Shown here one piece after another: positions 55,138 through 63,838 of a stretch of DNA of 64,000 nucleotides. Position 1 is the first letter of the stretch. The number at the start of each line of letters is the position of its first letter. The position numbers and the translations under genes were made by a program. Location of the stretch: positions 1-64,000 of the forward strand of contig NZ_JAASQN010000008.1 of the NCBI RefSeq assembly GCF_011762125.1. Direction: 5' to 3'. The notes beneath the pieces were generated by a model. It ran no database searches. It had not been told where the DNA came from and was given only the letters and a program-made list of their open reading frames with translations. The stretch comes from Sphingopyxis panaciterrae (GTDB taxonomy: Bacteria > Pseudomonadota > Alphaproteobacteria > Sphingomonadales > Sphingomonadaceae).

Positions 55138-57390
55138 ATGCAACGAAAATGGGTCATTCACACATCCTGCGCGGTATTTGCCATGGCGATGCCCCAGCTG
55201 GCCGCGGCGCAGGATAGGCCGGCGGGCTCGGACTATAACGACGGCAACGACATCGTCGTCACCGCAAGCAAGCGCGCCGAAAAGCTGCAGGACGTTCCCG
55301 CCGCCATCACGGCTGTCTCCTCGGAGAAGATCGAGGCGCTCGGCATTCGCGACTTCCGCGATTACGCGACCCTCGTGCCGGGGCTCAGCCAGCGCGACAG
55401 CGGCGCCCCGGGGCTTGGATCGATCATCCTCCGCGGGCTCAATTCGGGCCCGCAGCAGGTGTCGAACACCACCGCCGTCTACATCGACGAAACCCCCTTC
55501 ACCGCCAGCGGCTTCCTGTCGGCCGGCGCCCTGCTGACGCCGTCGCCCGAACTGGCGGAGGTCGAACGCATCGAAGTGCTGAAGGGCCCGCAGGGCACGC
55601 TCTATGGCGCGAGCAACCTCGGCGGCCTGGTTCGCATCATCACCAAAAAGCCCGATCTGTCGACATTCTCCGGCATGGCGGGCGGCGAGGTTTCGACCGT
55701 CGCGCATGGCGAAATGGGCTTCATGGTCCGCGGTTCGGTCAATGTCCCCATCGTCAAGGATCAGCTGGCGCTGACCGCAACGGGTTATTACCGGCGCGCG
55801 GGCGGCTTTACCGACAATGTCCAGACGGGATCGGAGGATGTGAATCGGTCGAACCTTTATGGCGGGCGCGTCGCGTTGCGCTATGCGCCGACCAGTGATT
55901 TCACGATCGATCTCAGCGGCATCTACCAGAATATCGAAAACCTCGGCTATTCACTCCAGACGCTCGTGCCGGGAAGCTTCGATCCCGCTTTTGAAAAATA
56001 TGCCTATTCCAGCTTCGCCGACCTGGGATCGGAGATCAAATATCGCATCGTCAACGCCAATGTCGAATATCGTGTCGGCATCGGCACCTTCACTGCCTCG
56101 GGCAGCTATGCGCGATACAAATCGCGGACCGAAACCGATGCGACGGCGACCTATATTCCGGTGGCGCGCGCCGTCCTGGGGCCGATCGCCGAAACGACCT
56201 TCGGCGTTCCGATCGATACTTTGCTTCCCGCCAATTCGAAGGCGCGGTTCCTCGCGTCCCCGAACATGGAAAAATGGACCGGCGAAGTCCGGTTCGCCTC
56301 CGACCGGCTGGGGCCCGTCGAGTTCATGGTCGGCGGCTTCTACACCAACGAAGACAATATCTATTATACCACCGTTTTCGCGCATGACGCCCAGGGCAAG
56401 CTCCGCACCGCGCCGTTCGACCAGCTTGTGAAGGCGACGACGACATCGCGTTATGAGGAGATCGCGGGCTTCGGCAACCTGACCTTCTATCTCAGCGATA
56501 CGCTCGATATCACCGGCGGCCTCCGTTACGCACACAACAAGCAGGTCGCGGGCACCGGTGGCCCCGGCGGCATCACCTATTATCTTCCCCGCACCCCGCG
56601 GATATTCGACTTCAGCGACAATTCGCTGAGCTATCTAGCGACCTTGCGCTGGCGCCCCGCACGCAACATCAGCGCCTATCTGCGCGCGGCGAGCGGCTAC
56701 CGCCCCGGCGGCCCGCAGACCAATCCGACCCCGCCGCCGGGTGCCCAGACATTTGTCCGGCCTGACACGGTGTGGAATTACGAAGCGGGCATCAAAGGCT
56801 CGGTCCTCGACGGCGCCCTCGCCTTCGACATTTCGGCTTTTCACATCGACTGGAAGGATATTCAGCTCAATTCGCTGGTCAACGGCATCATTCTTCAGGG
56901 TAATGCGGCGAGCGCCACGGTCGACGGCTTCGAATTGCAGCTTACCGCGCGGCCTTCCGACCTGCTGACCGTCAGCATCAGCGCCGGGCACACCGACGGC
57001 AAGATCAAGGCGATCGATCCGCTGGCGTCCTCGGCCACCGGCGCCCGGGCCGGCGACAAACTGCCCCTCACCCCAAGCTGGACGACGTCACTGATCATCG
57101 ATCATCAGCTGCCTTTGGGCAGTTCGATGACCGGCAACGTCGGGGCAACGCTCCGCTTTCAGTCGGACATGCCCGCCACCTACCCGGCGCTCGACCCGTC
57201 GCGGCAACAGAAGCTGCCCGACGTCACGACTGTCGACCTGCGCGCCAGCATGACCTTCGACGAACGTTTCACCGCGCAACTGCGCGTCGACAATCTCTTC
57301 GACAAGCTCGGCTTTACCAACGTCACCATCGACGGTGCCAATCTGATCCGGCCGCGGACAATATCGCTCGGTCTCTCGACGAAATTCTGA
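55138..57390 (+). CDS. TonB-dependent receptor (750 aa)
   Basis: An outer-membrane receptor with signal peptide (CAVFAMAMPQLAAAQ), TonB-box-like DIVVTASKR, plug motifs SIILRGLNSG and IEVLKGPQGTLYGASNLGGLVRIIT, and the terminal strand ISLGLSTKF. Position between the DUF885 peptidase and a TetR regulator suggests uptake of a peptide or peptide-like compound, but no specificity motif is visible. GGGAGG lies six bases before the ATG, and a terminator follows. Confidence 0.93.
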   Translation: MQRKWVIHTSCAVFAMAMPQLAAAQDRPAGSDYNDGNDIVVTASKRAEKLQDVPAAITAVSSEKIEALGIRDFRDYATLVPGLSQRDSGAPGLGSIILRGLNSGPQQVSNTTAVYIDETPFTASGFLSAGALLTPSPELAEVERIEVLKGPQGTLYGASNLGGLVRIITKKPDLSTFSGMAGGEVSTVAHGEMGFMVRGSVNVPIVKDQLALTATGYYRRAGGFTDNVQTGSEDVNRSNLYGGRVALRYAPTSDFTIDLSGIYQNIENLGYSLQTLVPGSFDPAFEKYAYSSFADLGSEIKYRIVNANVEYRVGIGTFTASGSYARYKSRTETDATATYIPVARAVLGPIAETTFGVPIDTLLPANSKARFLASPNMEKWTGEVRFASDRLGPVEFMVGGFYTNEDNIYYTTVFAHDAQGKLRTAPFDQLVKATTTSRYEEIAGFGNLTFYLSDTLDITGGLRYAHNKQVAGTGGPGGITYYLPRTPRIFDFSDNSLSYLATLRWRPARNISAYLRAASGYRPGGPQTNPTPPPGAQTFVRPDTVWNYEAGIKGSVLDGALAFDISAFHIDWKDIQLNSLVNGIILQGNAASATVDGFELQLTARPSDLLTVSISAGHTDGKIKAIDPLASSATGARAGDKLPLTPSWTTSLIIDHQLPLGSSMTGNVGATLRFQSDMPATYPALDPSRQQKLPDVTTVDLRASMTFDERFTAQLRVDNLFDKLGFTNVTIDGANLIRPRTISLGLSTKF

Positions 57391-57399
57391 CAATATCTT

Positions 57400-57433
57400 G
57401 CGATCGCCCGGCTGCGGGCGGTCGCAGTTTTCT
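57400..57433 (+). terminator. Terminator after the 750-aa receptor
   Basis: GCGATCGCCCG (57400-57410) pairs with CGGGCGGTCGC (57415-57425), one G-T pair, loop GCTG, followed by AGTTTTCT. It lies ten bases after the stop and separates the receptor from the tetR gene. Confidence 0.85.
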
Positions 57434-57464
57434 GATCCGGAACGGCTTACTCGCCGTTCGCTAG

Positions 57465-57480
57465 CATGCAGAAATGCATG
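57465..57480. promoter_or_regulatory. Operator CATGCA-N4-TGCATG upstream of tetR
   Basis: CATGCAGAAATGCATG is a perfect palindrome with six-base arms and a four-base spacer. It shares the ATGCA-N4-TGCAT core with the site at 52964 and nine consecutive bases with the one at 53101. Its place in the leader of a TetR gene fits autoregulation. Confidence 0.6.
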
Positions 57481-57560
57481 ACGACTTTGTTGTTCCCGGA
57501 AAATATGACATGAGCGTATCGGGCGGCGCGCCGGACTGCGCCGCGATACAGGGAAAACAC

Positions 57561-58178
57561 ATGGTTGGACGGACGCCGAAAAATACGGTACGGGACTGGA
57601 TCGAGGCCGCACAGCGGACCTTGGTCGACGAAGGTATATCGGGCCTGAAAGTGGACCGGCTGGCCAATCGCCTTGGTGTGACGCGCGGCGGTTTCTATCA
57701 TAATTTCAAGGATCGGGACGATTTCTTCGACCAGTTGATCCGGCACTGGGAAGACACCTGCCGTTTCCTGCCCGACGCCCCGCCGCCGGCCCGCCCCGCC
57801 GACGCGATCGACTGGTTCGACCGGGTGATCAGCCGCCTGATCGATGCCGATGGCTATGACTATCATTTCGACCTCGCAGTGCGCGAATGGGCGCGCGCCG
57901 ACAAACGCGCCGAATGGGCGGTCGAACGCGCCGACCGCGAACGGCTCGACACGCTACAGAAATTCTTCGAAGCGATCGATTATGACAGCGAGCATGCGGC
58001 GATCCGGGCACGCGTCTTCTACTATCACCAGATCGGCTATTACGCGATCGGCGTGCAGCAGAGCATTTCCGAACGGCGGAAGAACGCGCAGCTTTATCTC
58101 GACATATTGTGCGGCGAGCAAGCCATAGCGGCCGCCCGCGCGAGTTCGCGAAAGGCCCGCAAGCCGAAGGCTGCCTGA
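57561..58178 (+). CDS. TetR/AcrR-family transcriptional regulator
   Basis: A 205-aa regulator. The helix-turn-helix (VDRLANRLGVTRGGFYHNFKD, about 31-51) is a clear TetR match; the C-terminal part (residues 60-190) is an all-helical ligand domain without known specificity. In-frame ATGs exist at 57474 and 57510, but the 57561 start has AGGGA six bases upstream and begins MVGRTPKNTV, the normal TetR opening. The 57474 ATG would fall inside the palindrome. Likely represses the adjacent peptidase, transporter and receptor genes. Confidence 0.85.
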   Translation: MVGRTPKNTVRDWIEAAQRTLVDEGISGLKVDRLANRLGVTRGGFYHNFKDRDDFFDQLIRHWEDTCRFLPDAPPPARPADAIDWFDRVISRLIDADGYDYHFDLAVREWARADKRAEWAVERADRERLDTLQKFFEAIDYDSEHAAIRARVFYYHQIGYYAIGVQQSISERRKNAQLYLDILCGEQAIAAARASSRKARKPKAA

Positions 58179-58247
58179 CGCTTTCCGCCCGTCGCGCCCG
58201 GCCGGCACGATTGGCGCGGCCGCCATTGCCCGCTACAGGCCTCAGCC

Positions 58248-59876
58248 ATGCTTCGCCTGACCGAACTGACACTGCCGCTGCACCACGCACAAGAGGCGCT
58301 GCCCGCCGCTATCTGCAAGCGGCTGCGCATCACCCCGCGCGAACTGGTGCGCCATGTCGTGGCCCGGCGCGCGCACGATGCCCGCGACAGGACCAATATC
58401 CAGCTCGTCTATTCGATCGATGTGAATGTGAAAGACGAGCGTGCGGTGCTCGCGCGGTTTCGCAAGGACCGCAACGTCCAGCAAACGCCCGACACCAGCT
58501 ATAAATTCGTCGCAAAGGCACCCGCCGCCGGATCGAAGCGGCCGGTGGTCATCGGCGCCGGACCGTGCGGGCTGTTCGCGGGACTGATCCTCGCGCAGAT
58601 GGGATTCCGGCCGATCATCCTCGACCGCGGCAAGGTGGTTCGCGAGCGGACGAAGGACACCTGGGACCTGTGGCGGCGCAGCGTGCTGCACCCCGAATCG
58701 AACGTCCAGTTCGGCGAAGGCGGCGCCGGGACCTTTTCCGACGGCAAGCTCTACAGCCGGATCAAGGATCCCCGCCATCTCGACCGCAAGGTGCTGACCG
58801 AATTCGTCAAGGCCGGCGCGCCGCCCGAAATCCTGACCGAGGCGCATCCCCACATCGGCACATTCCGGCTGGTGACGATGGTCGAAAGCCTGCGCGAGAC
58901 GATCGAGGGCCTGGGCGGCGAATATCGCTGGCAGCACAGGGTCGATGGGCTCGATATCGAAACCGGCGCGGACGGGACGCGGCATATGCGCGGACTGCAC
59001 CTCCACGATGGCGGCTATATCGAGGCCGATCATGTCGTGCTGGCGATCGGCCACAGTGCGCGCGACACCTTCGCGATGCTGCACGCGGCGGGGGTGCATG
59101 TCGAGCCCAAGCCCTTTTCAATCGGTGTCCGCATCGAACATCCGCAATCGTGGATCGACCGGTCGCGCTTCGGCGCCGATGCCGGCAACCCGATCCTCGG
59201 CGCCGCCGAATATCATATCTCGCATCACTGCCGGAACGGGCGCACCGTCTATAGCTTCTGCATGTGTCCCGGCGGCACCGTCGTCGCCGCGACCTCCGAG
59301 GAGGGGCGCGTCGCGACCAACGGCATGAGCCAATATTCGCGCAACGAACGCAACGCCAATTCGGGCTTCGTCGTCGCGATCGACCCGGCGCGCGATTATC
59401 CCGGCGATCCGCTCGCCGGCCTTGCATTTCAGCGGCACTGGGAATCGCTCGCCTATGTCGCGGGCGGTTCGAACTACCGGGCGCCCGCGCAACGGGTCGG
59501 GGATTTCCTCGCCGGCCGCGCATCGACTTCGCTCGGCAGCGTCATCCCCTCCTATCGCCCCGGCGTGACGCCGACCGACCTTGCACAATGCCTGCCCGCT
59601 TTCGCGGTCGAGGCGATGCGGGAGGCGATCCCGGTCTTCGGGCGCCAGATCGCGGGCTATGACCATCCCGATGTCGTGATGACGGGGGTCGAGACGCGCA
59701 CCTCGTCGCCGGTGCGCTTCACCCGCGGCGACGATTTCCAAAGCTTGAATACCGCGGGCCTCTTCCCCGCCGGCGAGGGGGCGGGTTACGCCGGGGGCAT
59801 ATTGTCGGCGTCGGTCGACGGCATCAAGGTTGCCGAGGCGGTGGCGCAAAGCATCGTCGGGGGCATCACGCGGTGA
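58248..59876 (+). CDS. NAD(P)/FAD-dependent oxidoreductase (COG2509 type)
   Basis: A 542-aa flavoprotein of the uncharacterised FAD-dependent dehydrogenase group. An N-terminal domain of about 90 residues ([10 protein letters not shown]...) precedes the FAD motif [16 protein letters not shown] (GAGPCG at 103-108). Later come [13 protein letters not shown] and the C-terminal [22 protein letters not shown]. The reaction is unknown. Its stop overlaps the GTG start of the pseudouridine synthase by four bases. Confidence 0.88.
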   Translation: MLRLTELTLPLHHAQEALPAAICKRLRITPRELVRHVVARRAHDARDRTNIQLVYSIDVNVKDERAVLARFRKDRNVQQTPDTSYKFVAKAPAAGSKRPVVIGAGPCGLFAGLILAQMGFRPIILDRGKVVRERTKDTWDLWRRSVLHPESNVQFGEGGAGTFSDGKLYSRIKDPRHLDRKVLTEFVKAGAPPEILTEAHPHIGTFRLVTMVESLRETIEGLGGEYRWQHRVDGLDIETGADGTRHMRGLHLHDGGYIEADHVVLAIGHSARDTFAMLHAAGVHVEPKPFSIGVRIEHPQSWIDRSRFGADAGNPILGAAEYHISHHCRNGRTVYSFCMCPGGTVVAATSEEGRVATNGMSQYSRNERNANSGFVVAIDPARDYPGDPLAGLAFQRHWESLAYVAGGSNYRAPAQRVGDFLAGRASTSLGSVIPSYRPGVTPTDLAQCLPAFAVEAMREAIPVFGRQIAGYDHPDVVMTGVETRTSSPVRFTRGDDFQSLNTAGLFPAGEGAGYAGGILSASVDGIKVAEAVAQSIVGGITR

Positions 59877-60421
59877 CGCTGATCCTGTTCAACAAACCCT
59901 ATGACGTGCTGAGCCAGTTCACCGATCGCGGCACCGCGGGATCGACGCGCCGCACGCTGTCCGACTTCATCGACATGCCGGGCGTCTATCCGGCGGGCCG
60001 GCTCGATCTCGATAGCGAGGGGCTGATGCTCCTGACCGACGATGGCCGGTTGCAGGCGCGGATCGCCGATCCGAAGTTCAAGATGCCGAAAACCTATCTC
60101 GTTCAGGTCGAAGGCGATGTGACCGAGGCGGCCCTGGCGATGTTGCGCGGCGGCGTCCGCCTGAAGGACGGCCTGACCCGCCCCGCCGAAGCCGAACGGA
60201 TCGCCGACCCCGAGCTATGGCCGCGCGACCCGCCGATCCGTGTCCGCAAGAGCGTCCCCGACAGCTGGATCAGGCTGACCATCCACGAAGGGCGCAATCG
60301 TCAGGTTCGCCGGATGACCGCCGCAGTCGGTCATCCGACATTGCGGCTGATCCGCTGGAGCATCGGCTCCTGGACGCTCGAAGGGGTGCCGCCGGGGCAA
60401 TGGCAAAGGGCATCACCCTAA
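59873..60421 (+). CDS. rluE: 23S rRNA pseudouridine synthase, RluE type
   Basis: A 182-aa RsuA-family enzyme lacking the S4 domain, as in RluE, which makes pseudouridine in domain V of 23S rRNA (position 2457 in E. coli). It begins [15 protein letters not shown], carries the catalytic D45 in [18 protein letters not shown], and ends with [25 protein letters not shown]. It starts with GTG overlapping the oxidoreductase stop (GTGA). Confidence 0.92.
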   Translation: MTLILFNKPYDVLSQFTDRGTAGSTRRTLSDFIDMPGVYPAGRLDLDSEGLMLLTDDGRLQARIADPKFKMPKTYLVQVEGDVTEAALAMLRGGVRLKDGLTRPAEAERIADPELWPRDPPIRVRKSVPDSWIRLTIHEGRNRQVRRMTAAVGHPTLRLIRWSIGSWTLEGVPPGQWQRASP

Positions 60422-60488
60422 GCGGCAACGGACGTCCATCGCCGTTCCGCAAAAAAGCGTTGCCTGCCGATCCGCCGCGCCTTGCAAA

Positions 60489-60509
60489 TGCGAATAACTA
60501 TCATTAGGG
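60489..60509. promoter_or_regulatory. Fur box upstream of the siderophore receptor
   Basis: TGCGAATAACTATCATTAG and the next two bases resemble the classic form TGCGAATGATTATCATTCGCA, with the left half nearly perfect and ATCATT conserved in the right half. It lies 36 bases before the receptor ATG, where Fur-Fe would block transcription when iron is sufficient. Confidence 0.7.
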
Positions 60510-60545
60510 CGCCCTCCAAATCGGATATATCCGCAAAGGGGGACA

Positions 60546-62693
60546 ATGATGCGTCGTTCATTTCGCTTGCTACTGACCGGATCGGTGTTGATGTGCGCAC
60601 CGGCATGGGCCCAATCGCAGCAGGACCAGCGGCCGATCGCAGCCGAAGACGAGCAAGGCGATGCGATCGTCGTCACCGGCTACGGCCGCACCGACCAGCC
60701 CACCGCCGCCACCGGCCTGCCCCTGTCGCCGCTCGAAACGCCGCAGACGATCAGCGTCATCACGCGCCAGCAGATCGACGATCAGGCGTTCAACTCGATC
60801 AACGACGCACTCGATTTCACCGTCGGCATTTCGAAGAAGGACGTCGACCGTGGTCGCAGCTCGATCTCGTCGCGCGGTTTCGAGGTCCAGAATTTCCAGC
60901 TCGACGGAGCCCCGTTCGTCAACGGCAACGTCGGCTTTGGCGAGACCAGCACGGCGCAATATGAACGCGTCGACCTGGTCCGCGGCGCCGCGGGCCTGAT
61001 GCAGGGCGCCGGCGATCCGTCCGCGGTCGTCAACCTCATCCGCAAGCACGCCACCGAGCGCGAATTCGCCGGCTACGTCAGCCTCGAAGCCGGCTCGTGG
61101 AACCGCTTCGCCGCGACGGTCGACATTCAGTCGCCGCTCAATAGCGCCGGCACCGTGCGCGCCCGCGCCGTTGCCCAAGCGTTCACGCAGGACGGCTTCG
61201 TCAATCTGGAAAAACGAAAGGGCCTCCTCCTCTATGGCGTGATCGACGCCGACCTCGGCGAGCGCACGACCTTGTCCGTCGGCGCCAGTTATCAGCGCGA
61301 CGAGCGCGACGGCATCATGTGGGCGCAGCTTCCCTATTGGTACAGCGACGGCACGCGCACCGATTGGCCGCGCTCGAAGACCACGGGCACCGACTGGGGC
61401 CACTGGAACACCACCGAGATTTCGGCCTTTGCCACGCTGGCGCACGAACTCGGTGGCGGCTGGCACATTCGCGGCGATGTCGGCTATCACAAGGGTCTCG
61501 AAGATTCGAAGCTGTTGTGGCTCGAAGGCATGCCCGACCGCGTTACCGGCGCGGGAATGGGAACCTATGGCTATTGGTTCAATGCCAATCCCGAACAATG
61601 GCACGGCAGCATCCAGGCCAACGGCCCCTTCACGCTGTTCGGTCGCGAGCACGATCTCGCCGTGGGCGCGATGGCGAGCCGCATCGATGGCGGCTGGACC
61701 AATCGCGACCCCATTGATCTCGAACCGATGACCGATTTCAACAGCTTCGACGGCACCCAGATTGCCGCGCCCGAATGGGGCGACCGGTATATATCCGACC
61801 ATGGCAACACGACGCAGGCGGCGGTTTATGCATCGACCCGGCTCAGCCTGGCCGACGGACTCAAGCTGATTGCGGGCGGCCGCCTCAGCTATACCAAGCG
61901 CAACGAACTGGGCGCGACGCCTGACATCGCCGACTATAGCGTGACCTCGAAGGGCATATTCACGCCCTACCTCGGGCTCATCTATAATTTTACGGACAAT
62001 GTGTCCGCTTACGCGAGCTACACCAGCATCTTCAAGCCGCAGACCTACTTCCGCGACCGCAATGGCGACTTTCTCGATCCCGTCGAGGGGAGCAGCTACG
62101 AGGTCGGGTTGAAGGCGCTGCTCCTCGACGGCAAGCTGCTGGCGACGGCGTCGGTATACCGTATCGAACAGGATAATCTTGCCGTTACCGATCCCGGGTT
62201 CCTCGTGCCCGGCACCGCGATGCCGGCCTACATCGGCGCCAAGGGCGTCGTCGCCAAGGGCTATGAACTCGAAGTGGTCGGCAAGATCACCCAGCAATGG
62301 GACATCAGCGCCGGCTGGAGCGATTATAGCGCGAAGGACGCCGATGGCGTCGACGTGCTCAATTTCCAGCCGCGCCGGGCGTTCAACCTCTCGACCAAAT
62401 ATGCCTTCACCGGCGCGCTCGACGGGCTCAGCCTCGGCGGCGCGGTCAAATGGGAAAGCCGGCCGCCGGTAACGGCGGAAAATCCCGGCACCGGGCTCGA
62501 AACCCGCATCGGCCAGCCTGCCTACGCAATAGCCAACATCATGGCGCGCTACGACCTGACCGAAGCTTTGTCGCTCCAGCTCAACATCGACAATCTCTTC
62601 AACAAGCGTTTCTACAGCGGCAACGGCTGGTTCCCGGGCTTCGTTTATGGCGAACCGCGTAACGCCCGGGTCATATTGAAATACCGTCTCTGA
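60546..62693 (+). CDS. TonB-dependent siderophore receptor (FhuE/FpvA-like)
   Basis: A 715-aa outer-membrane receptor with signal peptide (LLLTGSVLMCAPAWAQ), TonB box DAIVVTGYGR, and the siderophore-receptor plug pattern: SPLETPQTISVITRQQIDDQ, SSISSRGFEVQNFQLDGAP and VRGAAGLMQGAGDPSAVVNLIRKH. The barrel ends RNARVILKYRL. This plug type is typical of receptors for hydroxamate or mixed siderophores such as coprogen/pyoverdine; the exact ligand is unknown. A Fur box precedes it. No siderophore biosynthesis genes are nearby. Confidence 0.93.
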   Translation: MMRRSFRLLLTGSVLMCAPAWAQSQQDQRPIAAEDEQGDAIVVTGYGRTDQPTAATGLPLSPLETPQTISVITRQQIDDQAFNSINDALDFTVGISKKDVDRGRSSISSRGFEVQNFQLDGAPFVNGNVGFGETSTAQYERVDLVRGAAGLMQGAGDPSAVVNLIRKHATEREFAGYVSLEAGSWNRFAATVDIQSPLNSAGTVRARAVAQAFTQDGFVNLEKRKGLLLYGVIDADLGERTTLSVGASYQRDERDGIMWAQLPYWYSDGTRTDWPRSKTTGTDWGHWNTTEISAFATLAHELGGGWHIRGDVGYHKGLEDSKLLWLEGMPDRVTGAGMGTYGYWFNANPEQWHGSIQANGPFTLFGREHDLAVGAMASRIDGGWTNRDPIDLEPMTDFNSFDGTQIAAPEWGDRYISDHGNTTQAAVYASTRLSLADGLKLIAGGRLSYTKRNELGATPDIADYSVTSKGIFTPYLGLIYNFTDNVSAYASYTSIFKPQTYFRDRNGDFLDPVEGSSYEVGLKALLLDGKLLATASVYRIEQDNLAVTDPGFLVPGTAMPAYIGAKGVVAKGYELEVVGKITQQWDISAGWSDYSAKDADGVDVLNFQPRRAFNLSTKYAFTGALDGLSLGGAVKWESRPPVTAENPGTGLETRIGQPAYAIANIMARYDLTEALSLQLNIDNLFNKRFYSGNGWFPGFVYGEPRNARVILKYRL

Positions 62694-62706
62694 CGGGAGC
62701 CAACAG

Positions 62707-62738
62707 CCGGTCGCCGCTCGGGCCGTGGCGGCGACCGG
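62707..62738. repeat. Hairpin between convergent receptor and aldolase genes
   Basis: CCGGTCGCCGC and GCGGCGACCGG form a perfect 11-base-pair stem with a 10-base loop in the 51-base convergent gap. It lacks a T-run on either strand, so it may slow polymerase or protect the 3' ends rather than terminate efficiently. Confidence 0.55.
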
Positions 62739-62744
62739 ATGCCA

Positions 62745-63665
62745 TCAGCGCAAGACATAGCCATATTTTGCGTCGAGCCCGAGGTCGCGGATGATCTCCA
62801 CGCCCGCCGCAACGGCCCCGGCATCGAGTTCGCGAAGCGGTTTGCGCAGCGCGCCGACCGGCAGCCCGCACGCACGCATCAGCGATTTCACCGCGACGGG
62901 GTTGATCGCCGAATAGTTGAAATGCATCAGCGGCAGCAGGGCCAGATATTGCTCGCGAAAGGTCGCGGCCTCCCCCTCCCCCGACCATGGCGTCGAGATC
63001 GCCGCCATTTCGGCGGGCGCAAGATTGCCGCCCATATTGGCCGTGCCATGCCCGCCCAGCGCCATCGTCGGCACGACCAGGCCGAGGTTGGGGGAATCGC
63101 AGCACATCACCGCGACATCGGGCGCCGCGGCCAATAGCTGCGCCACCTGCCCGACCCGCGCCGTCGATTCCTTGTGAATGACGATGTTGGGGTGGCGGAA
63201 CAGCCGCAACAGCTGATCCCAATGCAGATCGGTCTTCACCCGCGGCGGATTGTTATAGATGCCGAGCGGCAGGTCGACCGCATCGGCAACCTCCAGATAG
63301 AATTGCTCGATATCGCTCTCCGACGCGCAGATATAGGGCGGCGGCGCGATGATCGCCCCGTCGGCGCCGTTCGCGGCGGCAAAGCGGACATTCTCGATCA
63401 CCTGCTGGGTCGACGGGCCGGTGCAGCCGTAGAAAAAGGCGATGCCCTCGGGACGCATCTTCGCCGTTTCGACGACCACCCGCTTTTTCTCTTCGGGCGA
63501 CAGCAGTGATGGCTCGCCGGTCGACCCCATGAACAGGATCGCGCGCGTGCCGTGACGGTGCTGATGGTCGATCAGCGTCCGCCAGGCGCCGAAATCAATC
63601 TCGCCCTGTCCGTCGAACGGCGTGACGGTGGCGACGAACGAGCCGGTGATCTTCGATTTCGACAT
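62745..63665 (-). CDS. DapA-family (class I pyruvate-dependent) aldolase/lyase
   Basis: A 306-aa TIM-barrel protein of the dihydrodipicolinate synthase/N-acetylneuraminate lyase family. It keeps GSTGE (48-51 region), the catalytic Y137 in YNNPPR and the Schiff-base lysine K165 in IHKES. The core lysine-biosynthesis enzyme usually has other spacings and a GTTGE loop, so this is probably a catabolic member (for example hydroxyproline- or sugar-acid-type). Divergent from the amidohydrolase start at 63839. Substrate cannot be read from sequence. Confidence 0.85.
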   Translation of the reverse strand: MSKSKITGSFVATVTPFDGQGEIDFGAWRTLIDHQHRHGTRAILFMGSTGEPSLLSPEEKKRVVVETAKMRPEGIAFFYGCTGPSTQQVIENVRFAAANGADGAIIAPPPYICASESDIEQFYLEVADAVDLPLGIYNNPPRVKTDLHWDQLLRLFRHPNIVIHKESTARVGQVAQLLAAAPDVAVMCCDSPNLGLVVPTMALGGHGTANMGGNLAPAEMAAISTPWSGEGEAATFREQYLALLPLMHFNYSAINPVAVKSLMRACGLPVGALRKPLRELDAGAVAAGVEIIRDLGLDAKYGYVLR

Positions 63666-63838
63666 ATGGCAAATTCCTTGGAGCCCTGATGGATATCGGG
63701 AACGATGGGTAAGGGCCCCAGAATCCGCTATTCGGGATGGCGGAATTACGCTTCCAATCCATCGTAGGATGCGGGGCGTCCAAATCCCGGCCGGGGTCGG
63801 GATCCATAAGACCGTCGAAGATCGCGGGGGATCGTAAA

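Noticed and set aside
49577-57390. Lasso-peptide cluster with isopeptidase
   Set aside because: Sphingomonads do carry lasso-peptide isopeptidases of S9 type beside TonB receptors. However, no precursor, B-type peptidase or asparagine-synthetase-like cyclase is present, and this S9 protein lacks a signal peptide.
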